64,000 nt of DNA from NCBI RefSeq assembly GCF_014635085.1, contig NZ_BMCH01000002.1:62001-126000 (forward strand), given 5' to 3'. The notes beneath the pieces were generated by a model, which saw nothing but the letters and a program-made list of their open reading frames with translations, did not search any database and was not told where the DNA came from. The position numbers and the translations under genes are program-made. The DNA comes from Asaia siamensis (lineage in GTDB: Bacteria; Pseudomonadota; Alphaproteobacteria; Acetobacterales; Acetobacteraceae). Numbering within the stretch: the first letter of the stretch is position 1; every line of letters starts with the position of its first letter. Below are positions 8,902 through 17,207 of this stretch, piece by piece.

Positions 8902-9576
8902 GTGACACAACCGATGAACTACGCCGAGCAGGAGCGACGCCCGACGAAGTACATCGTCGGCATCGCAATCGCTGTGCTCTTCCACGTCGTTGTGATCTAC
9001 GCCTTGGTGAATGGTCTGGGTTCGAAAATCGTCGAACAGTTCCATCCGCCGATCAAGACGAAGATCATTACGGAACCGAAGAAGCCACCGCCGCCGCCGC
9101 CGCCACCGCCGCCGCCGCAGATGACGACGCCGCCGCCGCCGTATATTCCGCCGCCGAAGATCCAGATTCAGCCGCCGCCGCAGAAGCACGTGATCAAGCA
9201 GGTGACGCATGAGAAGCCGCCGGCACCAATGCCGCCTGCGACTGTCTCGGCTCCGCCCACGCCGTCCGCGCCTGTAGGTCCGCCGGTTCCTGACCACTCC
9301 GCTGGCGCTGTGCCGATCAACGGTGCGAAGCCTGTCTTCCCTGAGGAAATGCTCGAGGAAAACCGTGAGGGTAGTGTGACAGTGGCCTGCGACATCGACA
9401 CGACGGGCAAGCCGTCCAACTGTCAGGTGCTGAACTCCTCCGGTGGCCACGCCTTCGTGGAAGCCGCGATGGAATTCCTTCGCAAGGCCCGTTACCAGCC
9501 CGCCGTCACCAACGGTCAGGCCGTGGTCGAGCATCACCATACCCTGCACATCAATTTTGCCCTGGGCGACGACTGA
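8902..9576 (+). CDS. tonB: TonB family energy transducer
   Basis: This inner-membrane-anchored protein carries proton-motive energy to outer-membrane receptors. It has 224 residues from the GTG at 8902; the in-frame ATG at 8914 is an alternative. One membrane helix lies at about residues 20-38. A periplasmic proline-rich spacer follows, with a long Pro run at about 56-67 encoded by nearly pure CCG repeats. The TonB C-terminal domain (about 130-224) has the pattern PVFPEEMLEENREGSVTVAC and RKARYQPA. The gene leads an exbB-exbD-exbD-TPR cluster, but 198 bases with three hairpins separate it from exbB. Confidence 0.92.
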   Translation: MTQPMNYAEQERRPTKYIVGIAIAVLFHVVVIYALVNGLGSKIVEQFHPPIKTKIITEPKKPPPPPPPPPPPQMTTPPPPYIPPPKIQIQPPPQKHVIKQVTHEKPPAPMPPATVSAPPTPSAPVGPPVPDHSAGAVPINGAKPVFPEEMLEENREGSVTVACDIDTTGKPSNCQVLNSSGGHAFVEAAMEFLRKARYQPAVTNGQAVVEHHHTLHINFALGDD

Positions 9577-9774
9577 GTGCGGACCGGTCGGGTTTCCCCC
9601 CGACCGGAAAAGAGAATGGGGTGAGGGGTCCGCAGGATCTTTCCGCCCGGCGGGGACGGGGGCAGGCAGCCTCCGCGCCCCGGATAGTGAGAAACCAAGC
9701 CGCTCCCCCCAGAACGGGGCGGCACTGCCAGAGTCCTTCTCGATAGGGGCTCTTTTTCAGAGGATTTGGAGTTA
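9577..9774 (+). promoter_or_regulatory. Hairpin-rich tonB-exbB spacer
   Basis: The spacer holds CCGGTCGGG (9584-9592) / CCCGACCGG (9599-9607), a perfect 9-bp stem without T-run, and a CCGCTCCCC / GGGGCGG stem near 9701-9722. Its last hairpin, at 9731-9757, is listed separately. It likely sets the relative expression of tonB and the exb genes. Confidence 0.5.
9731..9757 (+). terminator. Terminator-like hairpin just upstream of exbB
   Basis: GAGTCC pairs with GGGCTC (one G-T pair) and is followed at once by five T. The stem is only 6 bp, so partial termination is more likely than complete termination. Confidence 0.4.
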
Positions 9775-10839
9775 ATGACGAGACTGTTCCGCCTTCCCGC
9801 TCTCGCCGCCCCGGCCCTGGCAGTCACGCTTGCCGTGGCGCAAGGTGTGGTCGTGCCGGCCGTTGCTCTTGCTCAGGACGCCCCGGCTGCCCAGCCCGCT
9901 CCGGCTGCACCGCAGGCAGCGCCTGACGCCGCAGCTCCTGCTGCGCCCGCACCTGATGCAGCCGCTCCTGCTGCCCCGGGCGCTCCGGCACCTGACGCGG
10001 CTGCTCCGGCTCCGGGTGCACCGGCTCCTGACGCCGCAGCCCCTACCGCTCCGGCTCCCGATGCCGCTGCTCCGGCCCCGGAAGCTGCTGCTGACACGGC
10101 TGCTCCGAAGTCTCAGGAAAACCCGTACGGTCTGGGCGCCCTGTGGTCCGGCGGTGACGTGATTTCCCGTAGCGTTCTGATCATCATGGTGATCATGTCC
10201 GCAGGTACCTGGATCATCATGGTCACGAAGTTCATGGAGCAGGCCAAGGTATTTGGTGCTTCCAAGGAAGCCGCTCGTGAATTCTGGACCAAGCCGACCG
10301 TTCAGGAAGGTGCTGCTGCCCTGAAGCCGGCTTCGCCGTTCCGCTACATCGCAGAGACGGGTATCGTTGCTGCTGAGCATCATGAAGGCTCGATGCGCGA
10401 CGCCATCGACCTGCACAGCTGGACCGCGATGTCCGTGCAGCGTTCGGTCGACACCATCAACACGCGTCTGCAGGGCGGCCTGGCCTTCCTCGGCACCGTG
10501 GGTTCGACCTCGCCGTTCGTCGGTCTGTTCGGTACCGTCTGGGGTATCTATCACGCTCTGACCGCCATCGGCATTGCAGGCCAGGCATCGATCGACAAGG
10601 TTGCCGGTCCGGTTGGTGAATCGCTCATCATGACGGCTATCGGTCTTGCTACCGCTGTTCCGGCCGTTCTGGGCTACAACCTGCTCGTTCGTCGCAACAA
10701 GGGCGCCATGGACCGCGTGCGCAACTTCGCCGCCGACGTTCAGTCCGTTCTGCTGGGTGGCTTCCGTCACGGCGTAACGCCGACGACCGGTGGTGACCAC
10801 AGCCCGACGACCACGACCACCAGCTCGCGAGTTGCCTGA
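9775..10839 (+). CDS. exbB: ExbB/TolQ/MotA-family proton channel with exported Ala/Pro-rich N-terminus
   Basis: ExbB forms the proton-driven motor with ExbD that energises TonB. From the ATG at 9775 (GGAG at 9768-9771) it has 354 residues. It starts with a cleavable-looking signal peptide ending ALAQ at about 34. About 80 residues of Ala/Pro/Asp repeats follow (units such as APDAAAPA), expected in the periplasm. The conserved three-helix MotA/TolQ/ExbB domain fills the rest, with GLAFLGTVGSTSPFVGLFGTVWG and the VGESLIMTAIGLATAVPAV segment. E. coli ExbB is about 244 residues, so the extension accounts for the extra length. exbD follows after two bases. Confidence 0.93.
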   Translation: MTRLFRLPALAAPALAVTLAVAQGVVVPAVALAQDAPAAQPAPAAPQAAPDAAAPAAPAPDAAAPAAPGAPAPDAAAPAPGAPAPDAAAPTAPAPDAAAPAPEAAADTAAPKSQENPYGLGALWSGGDVISRSVLIIMVIMSAGTWIIMVTKFMEQAKVFGASKEAAREFWTKPTVQEGAAALKPASPFRYIAETGIVAAEHHEGSMRDAIDLHSWTAMSVQRSVDTINTRLQGGLAFLGTVGSTSPFVGLFGTVWGIYHALTAIGIAGQASIDKVAGPVGESLIMTAIGLATAVPAVLGYNLLVRRNKGAMDRVRNFAADVQSVLLGGFRHGVTPTTGGDHSPTTTTTSSRVA

Positions 10840-10841
10840 TC

Positions 10842-11264
10842 ATGGCAATGAACGTCGGTGGGGGTGGTGAAGAAGACGAAGTCGTCTCGGCGATCAACAC
10901 GACGCCGCTCGTCGACGTGATGCTTGTTCTTCTCATCATCTTCCTGATCACCATCCCGGTTGCGACGCATTCCGTGAAGGTGCAGCTGCCGCGCGACGCC
11001 AACCAGCCGACCCAGACCAAGCCAGGCAACGTTGTCCTGGCGGTCACGGCGAATGGTCAGGCGTACTGGAACGAGATTCCTCTGCGCGGTCATCAGGATC
11101 TGCTCGATCGTCTCGAGAAGGTCGCAGTCATCAAGCCGCAGCCCCAGATCCAGATCCGGGGCGACGGCAAGGCACGGTACGAAGCTGTCGGCAAGGTCGT
11201 TGCTACATGCCAGGAAGCTGGCATCTACCACATCGACTTTATCACCGAGCAGCCTCACTCCTGA
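10842..11264 (+). CDS. exbD: ExbD biopolymer transport protein, copy 1
   Basis: This 140-residue protein has one membrane helix preceded by NTTPLVDVML. Asp25 is the proton-path aspartate, at the same position as in E. coli ExbD. A periplasmic domain follows. The gene sits 2 bases behind exbB and 114 bases ahead of a second exbD, as in cluster types where two ExbD subunits accompany one ExbB (known from Xanthomonas). Translation is probably coupled to exbB. Confidence 0.95.
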   Translation: MAMNVGGGGEEDEVVSAINTTPLVDVMLVLLIIFLITIPVATHSVKVQLPRDANQPTQTKPGNVVLAVTANGQAYWNEIPLRGHQDLLDRLEKVAVIKPQPQIQIRGDGKARYEAVGKVVATCQEAGIYHIDFITEQPHS

Positions 11265-11378
11265 TCCCGGTCAGGGCCCCAGCTACAGGAAGACCCCGCT
11301 CACAGGGCAGGGTCTTCCGGCTCCGTTTTTTCCAGAATCCGGCCTCTGCCGGTTTTCCGCCTGTTGGAGAGTTCTCTC

Positions 11379-11813
11379 ATGGCCATGAGCGTCGGATCCG
11401 ACAGCACGCATGAAGACGAGGGCATCGTCGATATCAACACGACGCCCCTGATTGACGTCATGCTCGTGCTGCTCATCATGCTGATCATCACCATCCCGCT
11501 CCAGACCCATTCGGTCGCGCTGGACCTGCCGCAGGGCAACCCGCCGCCGAGCACGGAAGAGCCCAAGGTTGTCACGGTTGCGATCGATTTCGATAACTCG
11601 ATCAGCTGGAATGGTGCCCCCATTTCGTCCGAGGCCGATCTCCAGGCTCATTTCATGGATGCAGCCAATCAGCCTGATCAGCCTGAAATGCATATTCACC
11701 CCAATCGTCTGGCCGACTACAAGACGGTAGCTCACGTGCTCGCCGACGCTCAGCGTCTGGGCGTCACCAAGCTCGGTATCGTTGGTCAAGACCAGTTCAT
11801 GGAAGGACAGTAA
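11379..11813 (+). CDS. exbD: ExbD biopolymer transport protein, copy 2
   Basis: This 144-residue second ExbD has the same layout: acidic N-tail, DINTTPLIDVML with Asp26, one helix, and a periplasmic domain. The ATG at 11379 has GGAGA at 11366-11370. It is clearly a paralogue of the preceding gene but diverged in the periplasmic part (NPPPSTEEPKVV versus NQPTQTKPGNVV). A separate role, for example a heteromeric ExbD pair, is inference. The stop codon abuts the next gene. Confidence 0.93.
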   Translation: MAMSVGSDSTHEDEGIVDINTTPLIDVMLVLLIMLIITIPLQTHSVALDLPQGNPPPSTEEPKVVTVAIDFDNSISWNGAPISSEADLQAHFMDAANQPDQPEMHIHPNRLADYKTVAHVLADAQRLGVTKLGIVGQDQFMEGQ

Positions 11814-13070
11814 GTGCGTTTTCCCCGTTGTTCTCGCGCCCTCCTTGCAGCCAGCTCGCTTCTGGCGGTTTCCTCTTCCGTTCCCGTCATCGGTGCCTGG
11901 GTGGCTCCTGCCGCTTACGCTGAAGACCAGCTGAGCGCCAAGGTTGGTAAGCCGCTCCAGGAGGCGCAATCGGCTCTGGGTGCGAAAAACTATGCCAAGG
12001 CCATGGCTGCCGTTGATGCGGCCGATGCCCTGCCGGGGAAAACCGAGTACGAGAAATACACCATTGCCCAGATGCGCGCGGCTGTTGCTGCGTCGTCGGG
12101 TGATGTGGCGGCTGCGTCGAAGGCCTACGATGTTCTCATCGCCTCGTCGCGCACGCCTGCTGCTGCCAAGCAGCAGATGCTCATGGCCAATGCGACCATG
12201 GCGTATAACGCCAAGGATTATGCTCACGCTGTGCCGGCTATCGAGCGCTATCTGAAGATCGCCGGCCCCAATGCGCAGATGCAGGCTCTTCTGGTGCAGG
12301 CCTATTACCTGCAGCAGGATTACAAGAATGCTGCCCGTGTCCAGCAGGATCAGATCGACGCCGAAATCAAGGCGAAGCACGTCCCCAGCGAGAACCAGCT
12401 TCAGTTCCTGGCGACCTGCTATCATCAGATGAAGGATTCGGCCAACGAGACGCATGCCTATGTGCTGCTGGCCAAGTTCTACTCAAAGCCTGATTACTGG
12501 GCGATGCTGATCCATAATCTCGCGGCTGACCCGCAGATGCCGGATGCGCTGCAGTTCAATCTAGAGCGCCTGCGCATGGCGACCGGTGTTCTCAAGGACC
12601 CCTCTGACTATATGGATATGGTTGAGCGCGCGGTTCAGGCAGGTCTGCCCCAGCTCGGTCTCAATCTGATGGATCAGGCCTATGCGTCTGGTGCGCTGGG
12701 CAAGGATGCCGGCGCCGCCCGCGAGGCACGCCTGAAAGCCATGGTCGTCAAGCGTGTTGCTGAGACAAAGGCCAGCCTTGCGGCTGATGCCGATGCGGCC
12801 CGCAAGATGCCCAACGCGGCCCCGTCACTCACGGCAGGCTATAACCTGGTGCTGAATGGTCAGGTCGATGCCGGTCTTGCGTTGATGCGTGAAGGCCTGG
12901 CCAAAAAACCGGCCGCGCCGGAAGGAGCCAAGCTTCAATACGGCATGGCGCAGATGGATGGTGGTCGCAAGGACGACGCCGTCAAGACTTTTGCTGATGT
13001 CCATGGCGACCACGGATCTGCGGATCTGGCTCAGCTTTGGACGCTTCTTGTAACGAAACCATCAAAGTGA
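11814..13070 (+). CDS. Exported TPR-like protein of the TonB cluster
   Basis: The 418-residue product begins with a GTG directly after the exbD2 stop; AAGGACAG lies just upstream. Residues 1-36 look like a signal peptide ending AAYAE. The rest is helical and Ala/Lys-rich, with TPR-like repeats such as AQSALGAKNYAKAMAAVDAAD and VQAYYLQQDYKNAARVQQ. No catalytic motif is visible. Its place as last gene of the tonB/exb cluster suggests a periplasmic adaptor or scaffold of the transduction complex. The specific function is unknown. Confidence 0.75.
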   Translation: MRFPRCSRALLAASSLLAVSSSVPVIGAWVAPAAYAEDQLSAKVGKPLQEAQSALGAKNYAKAMAAVDAADALPGKTEYEKYTIAQMRAAVAASSGDVAAASKAYDVLIASSRTPAAAKQQMLMANATMAYNAKDYAHAVPAIERYLKIAGPNAQMQALLVQAYYLQQDYKNAARVQQDQIDAEIKAKHVPSENQLQFLATCYHQMKDSANETHAYVLLAKFYSKPDYWAMLIHNLAADPQMPDALQFNLERLRMATGVLKDPSDYMDMVERAVQAGLPQLGLNLMDQAYASGALGKDAGAAREARLKAMVVKRVAETKASLAADADAARKMPNAAPSLTAGYNLVLNGQVDAGLALMREGLAKKPAAPEGAKLQYGMAQMDGGRKDDAVKTFADVHGDHGSADLAQLWTLLVTKPSK

Positions 13071-13114
13071 GGTAAAGCGCGTGTAAACGCGCTCCCAACG
13101 GTTGTCCTTGCGCC

Positions 13115-13151
13115 GTGGTAGACATAGATTGTATCAAATCTCGTCTACCAC
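13115..13151. promoter_or_regulatory. Perfect dyad upstream of the response regulator gene
   Basis: GTGGTAGAC (13115-13123) and GTCTACCAC (13143-13151) are perfect inverted arms. An inner pair AGATT / AATCT lies between them. There is no T-run after it, and the start codon of the regulator is 20 bases downstream. It is therefore more likely an operator or mRNA leader element than a terminator of the upstream gene. Confidence 0.5.
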
Positions 13152-13170
13152 AGCATGATCGATGGGATAA

Positions 13171-13935
13171 ATGACGACAGTAACTCCAGCTCCTGACCTG
13201 CCGGCTCGTATCCTTATCGTTGAAGACGACCCCGGCATGCGAACCCTGATCCAGCGCGCCCTTCAGGGCGATGGTTTCCGGGTTCGCAGTGTGGCTTCAG
13301 GAGATGAGATGTGGGACGCCCTCGCAGTCGGTCCGGTAGACCTTCTGGTGATGGATGTGATGCTCCCCAAGACCAGTGGCATTGAACTCTGCCGTGCCAT
13401 CCGCAACGGCCAGGGAACCAACCATCCGGGCGAATCGCCTCTCGCCCAGACCCCCATCATCATGGTTTCCGCACGCGGTGAAGAGCGTGACCGCGTTCTC
13501 GGCCTCGAGATCGGTGCCGATGACTACGTGGCTAAGCCCTTCGGCCAGCGCGAGCTTCTTGCCCGTGTGCGCGCTGTCCTGCGCCGCGGCCAGGGTGCAG
13601 CGCCGACCGAAGTTTCCCGCAAGGAAACCATCCTGTTTGCAGGCTGGAAGCTCGATCTGCGCCGTCGCGAACTGACCGACCCGTCCGGGGCCGTCGTCGA
13701 TATTTCGGGCGCAGAGCATGATCTGCTCATCAGCTTCCTCGACAACCCCCAGCGTGTCATCGCTCGTGATCGTCTGCTCGAACTGTCGCGCACACGTCTG
13801 GGCGATGTTTCAGATCGCAGCATCGACGTTCTGGTCAGCCGCCTGCGTCGCAAGCTCGGCGCCGATGCTGACGCGTTGATTCGTACGGTGCGTGGCCTCG
13901 GCTATATCTTTGTCGCTGAAGTCGAGCGCGTCTGA
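13171..13935 (+). CDS. OmpR-family response regulator
   Basis: This 254-residue DNA-binding regulator has a receiver domain at about 13-135 with the acidic pair EDD at 18-20, phosphoacceptor Asp62 (VMDVMLP) and the conserved Lys in AKPFGQREL. A winged-helix domain follows at about 150-250, ending with RTVRGLGYIF. The histidine kinase gene starts 6 bases after its stop, so the two form one operon and presumably one signalling pair. The signal is unknown; the nearby TonB cluster makes an envelope stress or nutrient cue possible. A dyad lies just upstream. Confidence 0.93.
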   Translation: MTTVTPAPDLPARILIVEDDPGMRTLIQRALQGDGFRVRSVASGDEMWDALAVGPVDLLVMDVMLPKTSGIELCRAIRNGQGTNHPGESPLAQTPIIMVSARGEERDRVLGLEIGADDYVAKPFGQRELLARVRAVLRRGQGAAPTEVSRKETILFAGWKLDLRRRELTDPSGAVVDISGAEHDLLISFLDNPQRVIARDRLLELSRTRLGDVSDRSIDVLVSRLRRKLGADADALIRTVRGLGYIFVAEVERV

Positions 13936-13941
13936 GGGTAA

Positions 13942-15303
13942 ATGCCTTTCACCCTGGGAGGGGGCAGCACGCCCCGCATCATTCGTCTCTGGCCTGTCGG
14001 GCTTGTGGGGCGTGTCAGCGTCGTGCTGTTGGCGGCAGTCATTCTCGTCTTTGTGGCCAGTGCGTTCTTCTATGAGGAAGCCGAAACCTATATCGACGAT
14101 GACAGCCGCATTACCCAGCTTGCCGAAGAGCTGAGTACCGATCTCAGGGTGTTGCGTACAACCCCGATCAGCCAGCGCGGGCTGCTGGGGGCGCTGCTTT
14201 CAGACAACGGAATCAGCGTGGCCTGGCGGTCAGCCAATCAGAGTTTCGAGCGCGATCAGCCGCATCGGCTGCGTCATGTCGAAGACAGCCTGATCGCCAA
14301 TGATCGCGATCTGGCGCGGGCCGATCTTCATGTCTGGGCCGATCGCGCCGATTCATCGAGCATCCACGGCACCTTGCAGCTGGCTGATGGCAGCCGCCTT
14401 GTCTTCAATGTGCCCGGTATTCTGAAGCATCGTCATATGACGGGTGGCCTGGCCTCTGCGGCGATTACGGCCAGTGCCGTCGCGATTGCAGCAGCCATGA
14501 TCGTGCGGTCGCTCAGCACCCCGCTGAGGGCGCTGGCGGAGGTGGCCGATAGCATCGCCAAATCCGATGACATGCAATGGACGATGGTCGATGAGCGTGG
14601 GCCGCGAGAAGTGCGTGGTCTGGCCAATGCAATCAACAAGATGCAGCATCGCATTCGTCGCCTTATCAATGACCGCACCGAAATTCTGGCCGCCGTATCG
14701 CATGATCTGCGAACACCTCTGGCGCGTCTGAGACTGCGCGCCGGCTTCATGGACGACGAGGAAACACAGGCAGCCATTGAGGCCGATATCGATGAGATGG
14801 AGGCCATGGTGACAGGCGTGCTTGCCTATCTGGCTGGCGATCTCGATCCCGAGCCGGTCAAGCAGGTCGATCTCGTGGCCATACTCAATACCCTGCTCGA
14901 CTCACAGAGCGATCGGGGCAGGGAGACGAGCTATACCGGCCCCGACCGTTGTCAGGCCTGGGTGCGACCGCTTGCCATCAAGCGTGTGTTTGCCAATCTC
15001 ATTGATAATGCCTGCAATTATGGTGGCGATGCCCATGTCACGCTCGAAACCGCGGGTCAGGCAGCCATTATATCGGTCGTCGATGACGGTCCCGGCATTC
15101 CCGAAGCCGAACTCGAAAAGGTGCTTTCTGCGTTCTATCGTGTCGAGGGGTCGCGCTCTCGTGCGACGGGCGGCATGGGGCTAGGGCTTGCCATCGTTAC
15201 CCGCGAGGTGGGCCGCGCCAGAGGCAAGGTTGATCTGCACAACGTGCCGGGTCGCGGGCTTTGCGTTCAGATCACGCTTCCTCTCGGTGCCGCAAAGGTC
15301 TGA
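13942..15303 (+). CDS. Sensor histidine kinase (EnvZ-type)
   Basis: This 453-residue inner-membrane kinase partners the preceding regulator. Two membrane helices (about 17-38 and 165-185) flank a periplasmic sensor domain of about 125 residues. A HAMP segment (PLRALAEVADSIAK) leads to the H-box AVSHDLRTPLARLRLR with phosphorylated His254. The catalytic domain has the N-box NLIDNACNYGG, the G1 box DDGPGIP and the G2 box GGMGLGLAIV. All motifs are intact. The sensor domain is not one I can assign to a ligand. Confidence 0.94.
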   Translation: MPFTLGGGSTPRIIRLWPVGLVGRVSVVLLAAVILVFVASAFFYEEAETYIDDDSRITQLAEELSTDLRVLRTTPISQRGLLGALLSDNGISVAWRSANQSFERDQPHRLRHVEDSLIANDRDLARADLHVWADRADSSSIHGTLQLADGSRLVFNVPGILKHRHMTGGLASAAITASAVAIAAAMIVRSLSTPLRALAEVADSIAKSDDMQWTMVDERGPREVRGLANAINKMQHRIRRLINDRTEILAAVSHDLRTPLARLRLRAGFMDDEETQAAIEADIDEMEAMVTGVLAYLAGDLDPEPVKQVDLVAILNTLLDSQSDRGRETSYTGPDRCQAWVRPLAIKRVFANLIDNACNYGGDAHVTLETAGQAAIISVVDDGPGIPEAELEKVLSAFYRVEGSRSRATGGMGLGLAIVTREVGRARGKVDLHNVPGRGLCVQITLPLGAAKV

Positions 15304-15377
15304 ATTCGGGATAAGGGACTTGCGTAGTCGCGATTGATGGCACATCTCACAGCGACAACTGCAAATTGAGAGTCGTG

Positions 15378-15941
15378 ATGTTCATCGAGACCGAGGATAC
15401 ACCAAACCCCGCCACCTTGAAATTCTTGCCCGGTCGCGCCGTGACCGGCCATCGCGGGACGGCCGATTTTGCCGAGGCCAAGGCAGCAGAGGGGCGCTCT
15501 CCCCTGGCGACGACGCTGTTCGATGTGAACGGTGTCTGTGGCGTTTTCCTCGGGGCCGATTTTATCTCTGTCACCAAGACAGATGAGTTCAGCTGGAACA
15601 CGCTCAAGCCGCTGCTTCTTGCCGCCATCACCAGTCATTTCGAGTCGGGCGCGCCCAGCCTTGAGGCCGCTGCCGAGACGCAGGAAGAAGCGATTGCGCC
15701 GGAAGATGAGGCTGTTGTCGCCCAGATTCGCGAATTGCTCGATACACGCGTTCGCCCTGCCGTTGCGGGGGATGGTGGTGATATCGTATTCAGGGGCTAC
15801 CGTGATGGCGTTGTGCGCCTGACGATGCAGGGTGCCTGTGCGGGCTGTCCTTCTTCGCGTGCAACACTCAAGCACGGTGTAGAGAACATGCTGCGCCACT
15901 ACGTTCCTGAAGTGGTGGCCGTCGAACAGGTTGAGGATTGA
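15378..15941 (+). CDS. NifU-like iron-sulfur scaffold protein
   Basis: This 187-residue protein has the two-domain Nfu layout: an N-terminal Nfu domain starting MFIETEDTPNPATLKFLPG, and a C-terminal NifU domain with the CxxC cluster ligand motif GACAGCPSS. It carries or delivers Fe-S clusters to target enzymes. I chose the ATG at 15378 because the family begins with this sequence; a TTG 12 bases upstream is less likely. A nitroreductase-like gene follows almost directly. Confidence 0.93.
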   Translation: MFIETEDTPNPATLKFLPGRAVTGHRGTADFAEAKAAEGRSPLATTLFDVNGVCGVFLGADFISVTKTDEFSWNTLKPLLLAAITSHFESGAPSLEAAAETQEEAIAPEDEAVVAQIRELLDTRVRPAVAGDGGDIVFRGYRDGVVRLTMQGACAGCPSSRATLKHGVENMLRHYVPEVVAVEQVED

Positions 15942-15945
15942 AGAC

Positions 15946-16563
15946 GTGAGCGAGACCCATCCAGAGACCTTCATGACGGCCCCCCTGGATGAGACTTCAC
16001 TCGATCAACTCTTCCGCCACGCGCGCTCGCCGCGTGGCTGGTCCGACCTGCCGGTCGAGCGTGAAACGCTTGTTGCGCTCTATGACCTGCTCAAGCTCGG
16101 ACCGACTTCAGGCAATTGCTGCCCGGCGCGCTTTGTTTTCCTGACATCCGATGACATGAAGGAGCGGCTCAGACCGGCTCTCTCATCCGGTAATATCGCG
16201 CTCTGTCTGCAGGCGCCTGTCGTGGTGCTCGTGTGCCACGACCCACTTTTCTTCGAGCATTTGCCAAGGCTGAGTCGCGAAGCCGATCTGCGTAACTGGT
16301 TTGCCGCCGATGTTGGCTTGTCGGAAGAAACGGCCTTTCGCAATGGCTCCCTTCAGGGAGGCTATCTGATCCTGGCGGCCCGCGCCCTGGGCCTGTCCGT
16401 GGCGCCATTCTCTGGTTTCGATTCATACGCTGTGGAAGAGATTTTCCTCGGTGACACAGGGTGGCGGATCAATTTCATAGCCGGGCTCGGTTATCCCGAT
16501 GCCCAGGCTCTGCCCGAGCGTGCCATGCGTCTGGGCTTTGACGAGAGCTGTCTCGTTCTCTGA
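15946..16563 (+). CDS. Nitroreductase family protein (RutE/HadB-like)
   Basis: This FMN-dependent oxidoreductase of about 205 residues belongs to the nitroreductase branch that includes RutE (malonic semialdehyde reductase). The FMN-binding patterns ARSPRGWSD, LKLGPTSGNCCPARFVF and RNGSLQGGYLILAARALG support this. GTG at 15946 is preferred, preceded by GAGG at 15933-15936; the ATG at 15973 is an alternative. Its physiological substrate is unknown; no pyrimidine degradation genes are near. The stop codon overlaps the tsaB start (TGATG). Confidence 0.85.
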   Translation: MSETHPETFMTAPLDETSLDQLFRHARSPRGWSDLPVERETLVALYDLLKLGPTSGNCCPARFVFLTSDDMKERLRPALSSGNIALCLQAPVVVLVCHDPLFFEHLPRLSREADLRNWFAADVGLSEETAFRNGSLQGGYLILAARALGLSVAPFSGFDSYAVEEIFLGDTGWRINFIAGLGYPDAQALPERAMRLGFDESCLVL

Positions 16564-17207
16564 TGCAGGCAGATGGTGCAACGCGCAGTCTGGTGCTGAA
16601 TGGCGCCACGCTTGGTGCCGGGTCATGTGGCGATGTGGCGGCTTTTCTCGGGAGTGAGTGCGTCGCCCAGGAACATCTGGAGGGGGTCGGGGCAACCGCC
16701 TCTCTGGCCGCTACCTGCCAGAACCTGCTTCGCACGCTCGGTTGGCAAAAGGGTCCTCATCGCATCATCGCCGTTACCGGGCCTGGGTCATTTACCGGGC
16801 TGCGGGCCAGTCTGGCTCTTGCCGATGGTCTGGCATTCGGCTTTGGAGCGACCCTTCATGGCGTGACAACCGGGCAATGCTTCAGATCCAATCCCGCATG
16901 GGAAAACAGTATCTGTGTGACGCAGGCAAGGCGGAACAGGATCTATGTCGAGTTTCAGGACGGCAGATTTTGGGCTGGTGCTCCTGACGACCTTGCCCTG
17001 CCAGAGGGCAGTTGCGTGATCGGGAACGGGGCTTCCCTGCTCCAGGATGCAGGTCTCAGGCGTATTGATGTGGCGCAGCCTGATATCGCCCTGATCTTCA
17101 AAGCCGGATCACGAATACCCGCCAGCGGTCCTTTGCAGCCCTTGTATATCGATGCGCCAGAAGCCAGGCCGCCTGCGCAGGGCCTGCGGCCTGCGCCGCT
17201 TCCTTGA
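16563..17207 (+). CDS. tsaB: tRNA threonylcarbamoyladenosine biosynthesis protein TsaB
   Basis: TsaB is the ASKHA-fold partner of TsaD in making t6A37 in tRNAs that read ANN codons. The 214-residue product has the family signature TGPGSFTGLRASLALADGLAFG at about 76-97. The first strand LVLNGATLGAG is degenerate compared with the usual LAIDTS start, which is normal for the catalytically inactive TsaB. It overlaps rimI, the usual neighbour, by four bases. tsaE lies 36 kb away at 52631. Confidence 0.92.
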   Translation: MQADGATRSLVLNGATLGAGSCGDVAAFLGSECVAQEHLEGVGATASLAATCQNLLRTLGWQKGPHRIIAVTGPGSFTGLRASLALADGLAFGFGATLHGVTTGQCFRSNPAWENSICVTQARRNRIYVEFQDGRFWAGAPDDLALPEGSCVIGNGASLLQDAGLRRIDVAQPDIALIFKAGSRIPASGPLQPLYIDAPEARPPAQGLRPAPLP

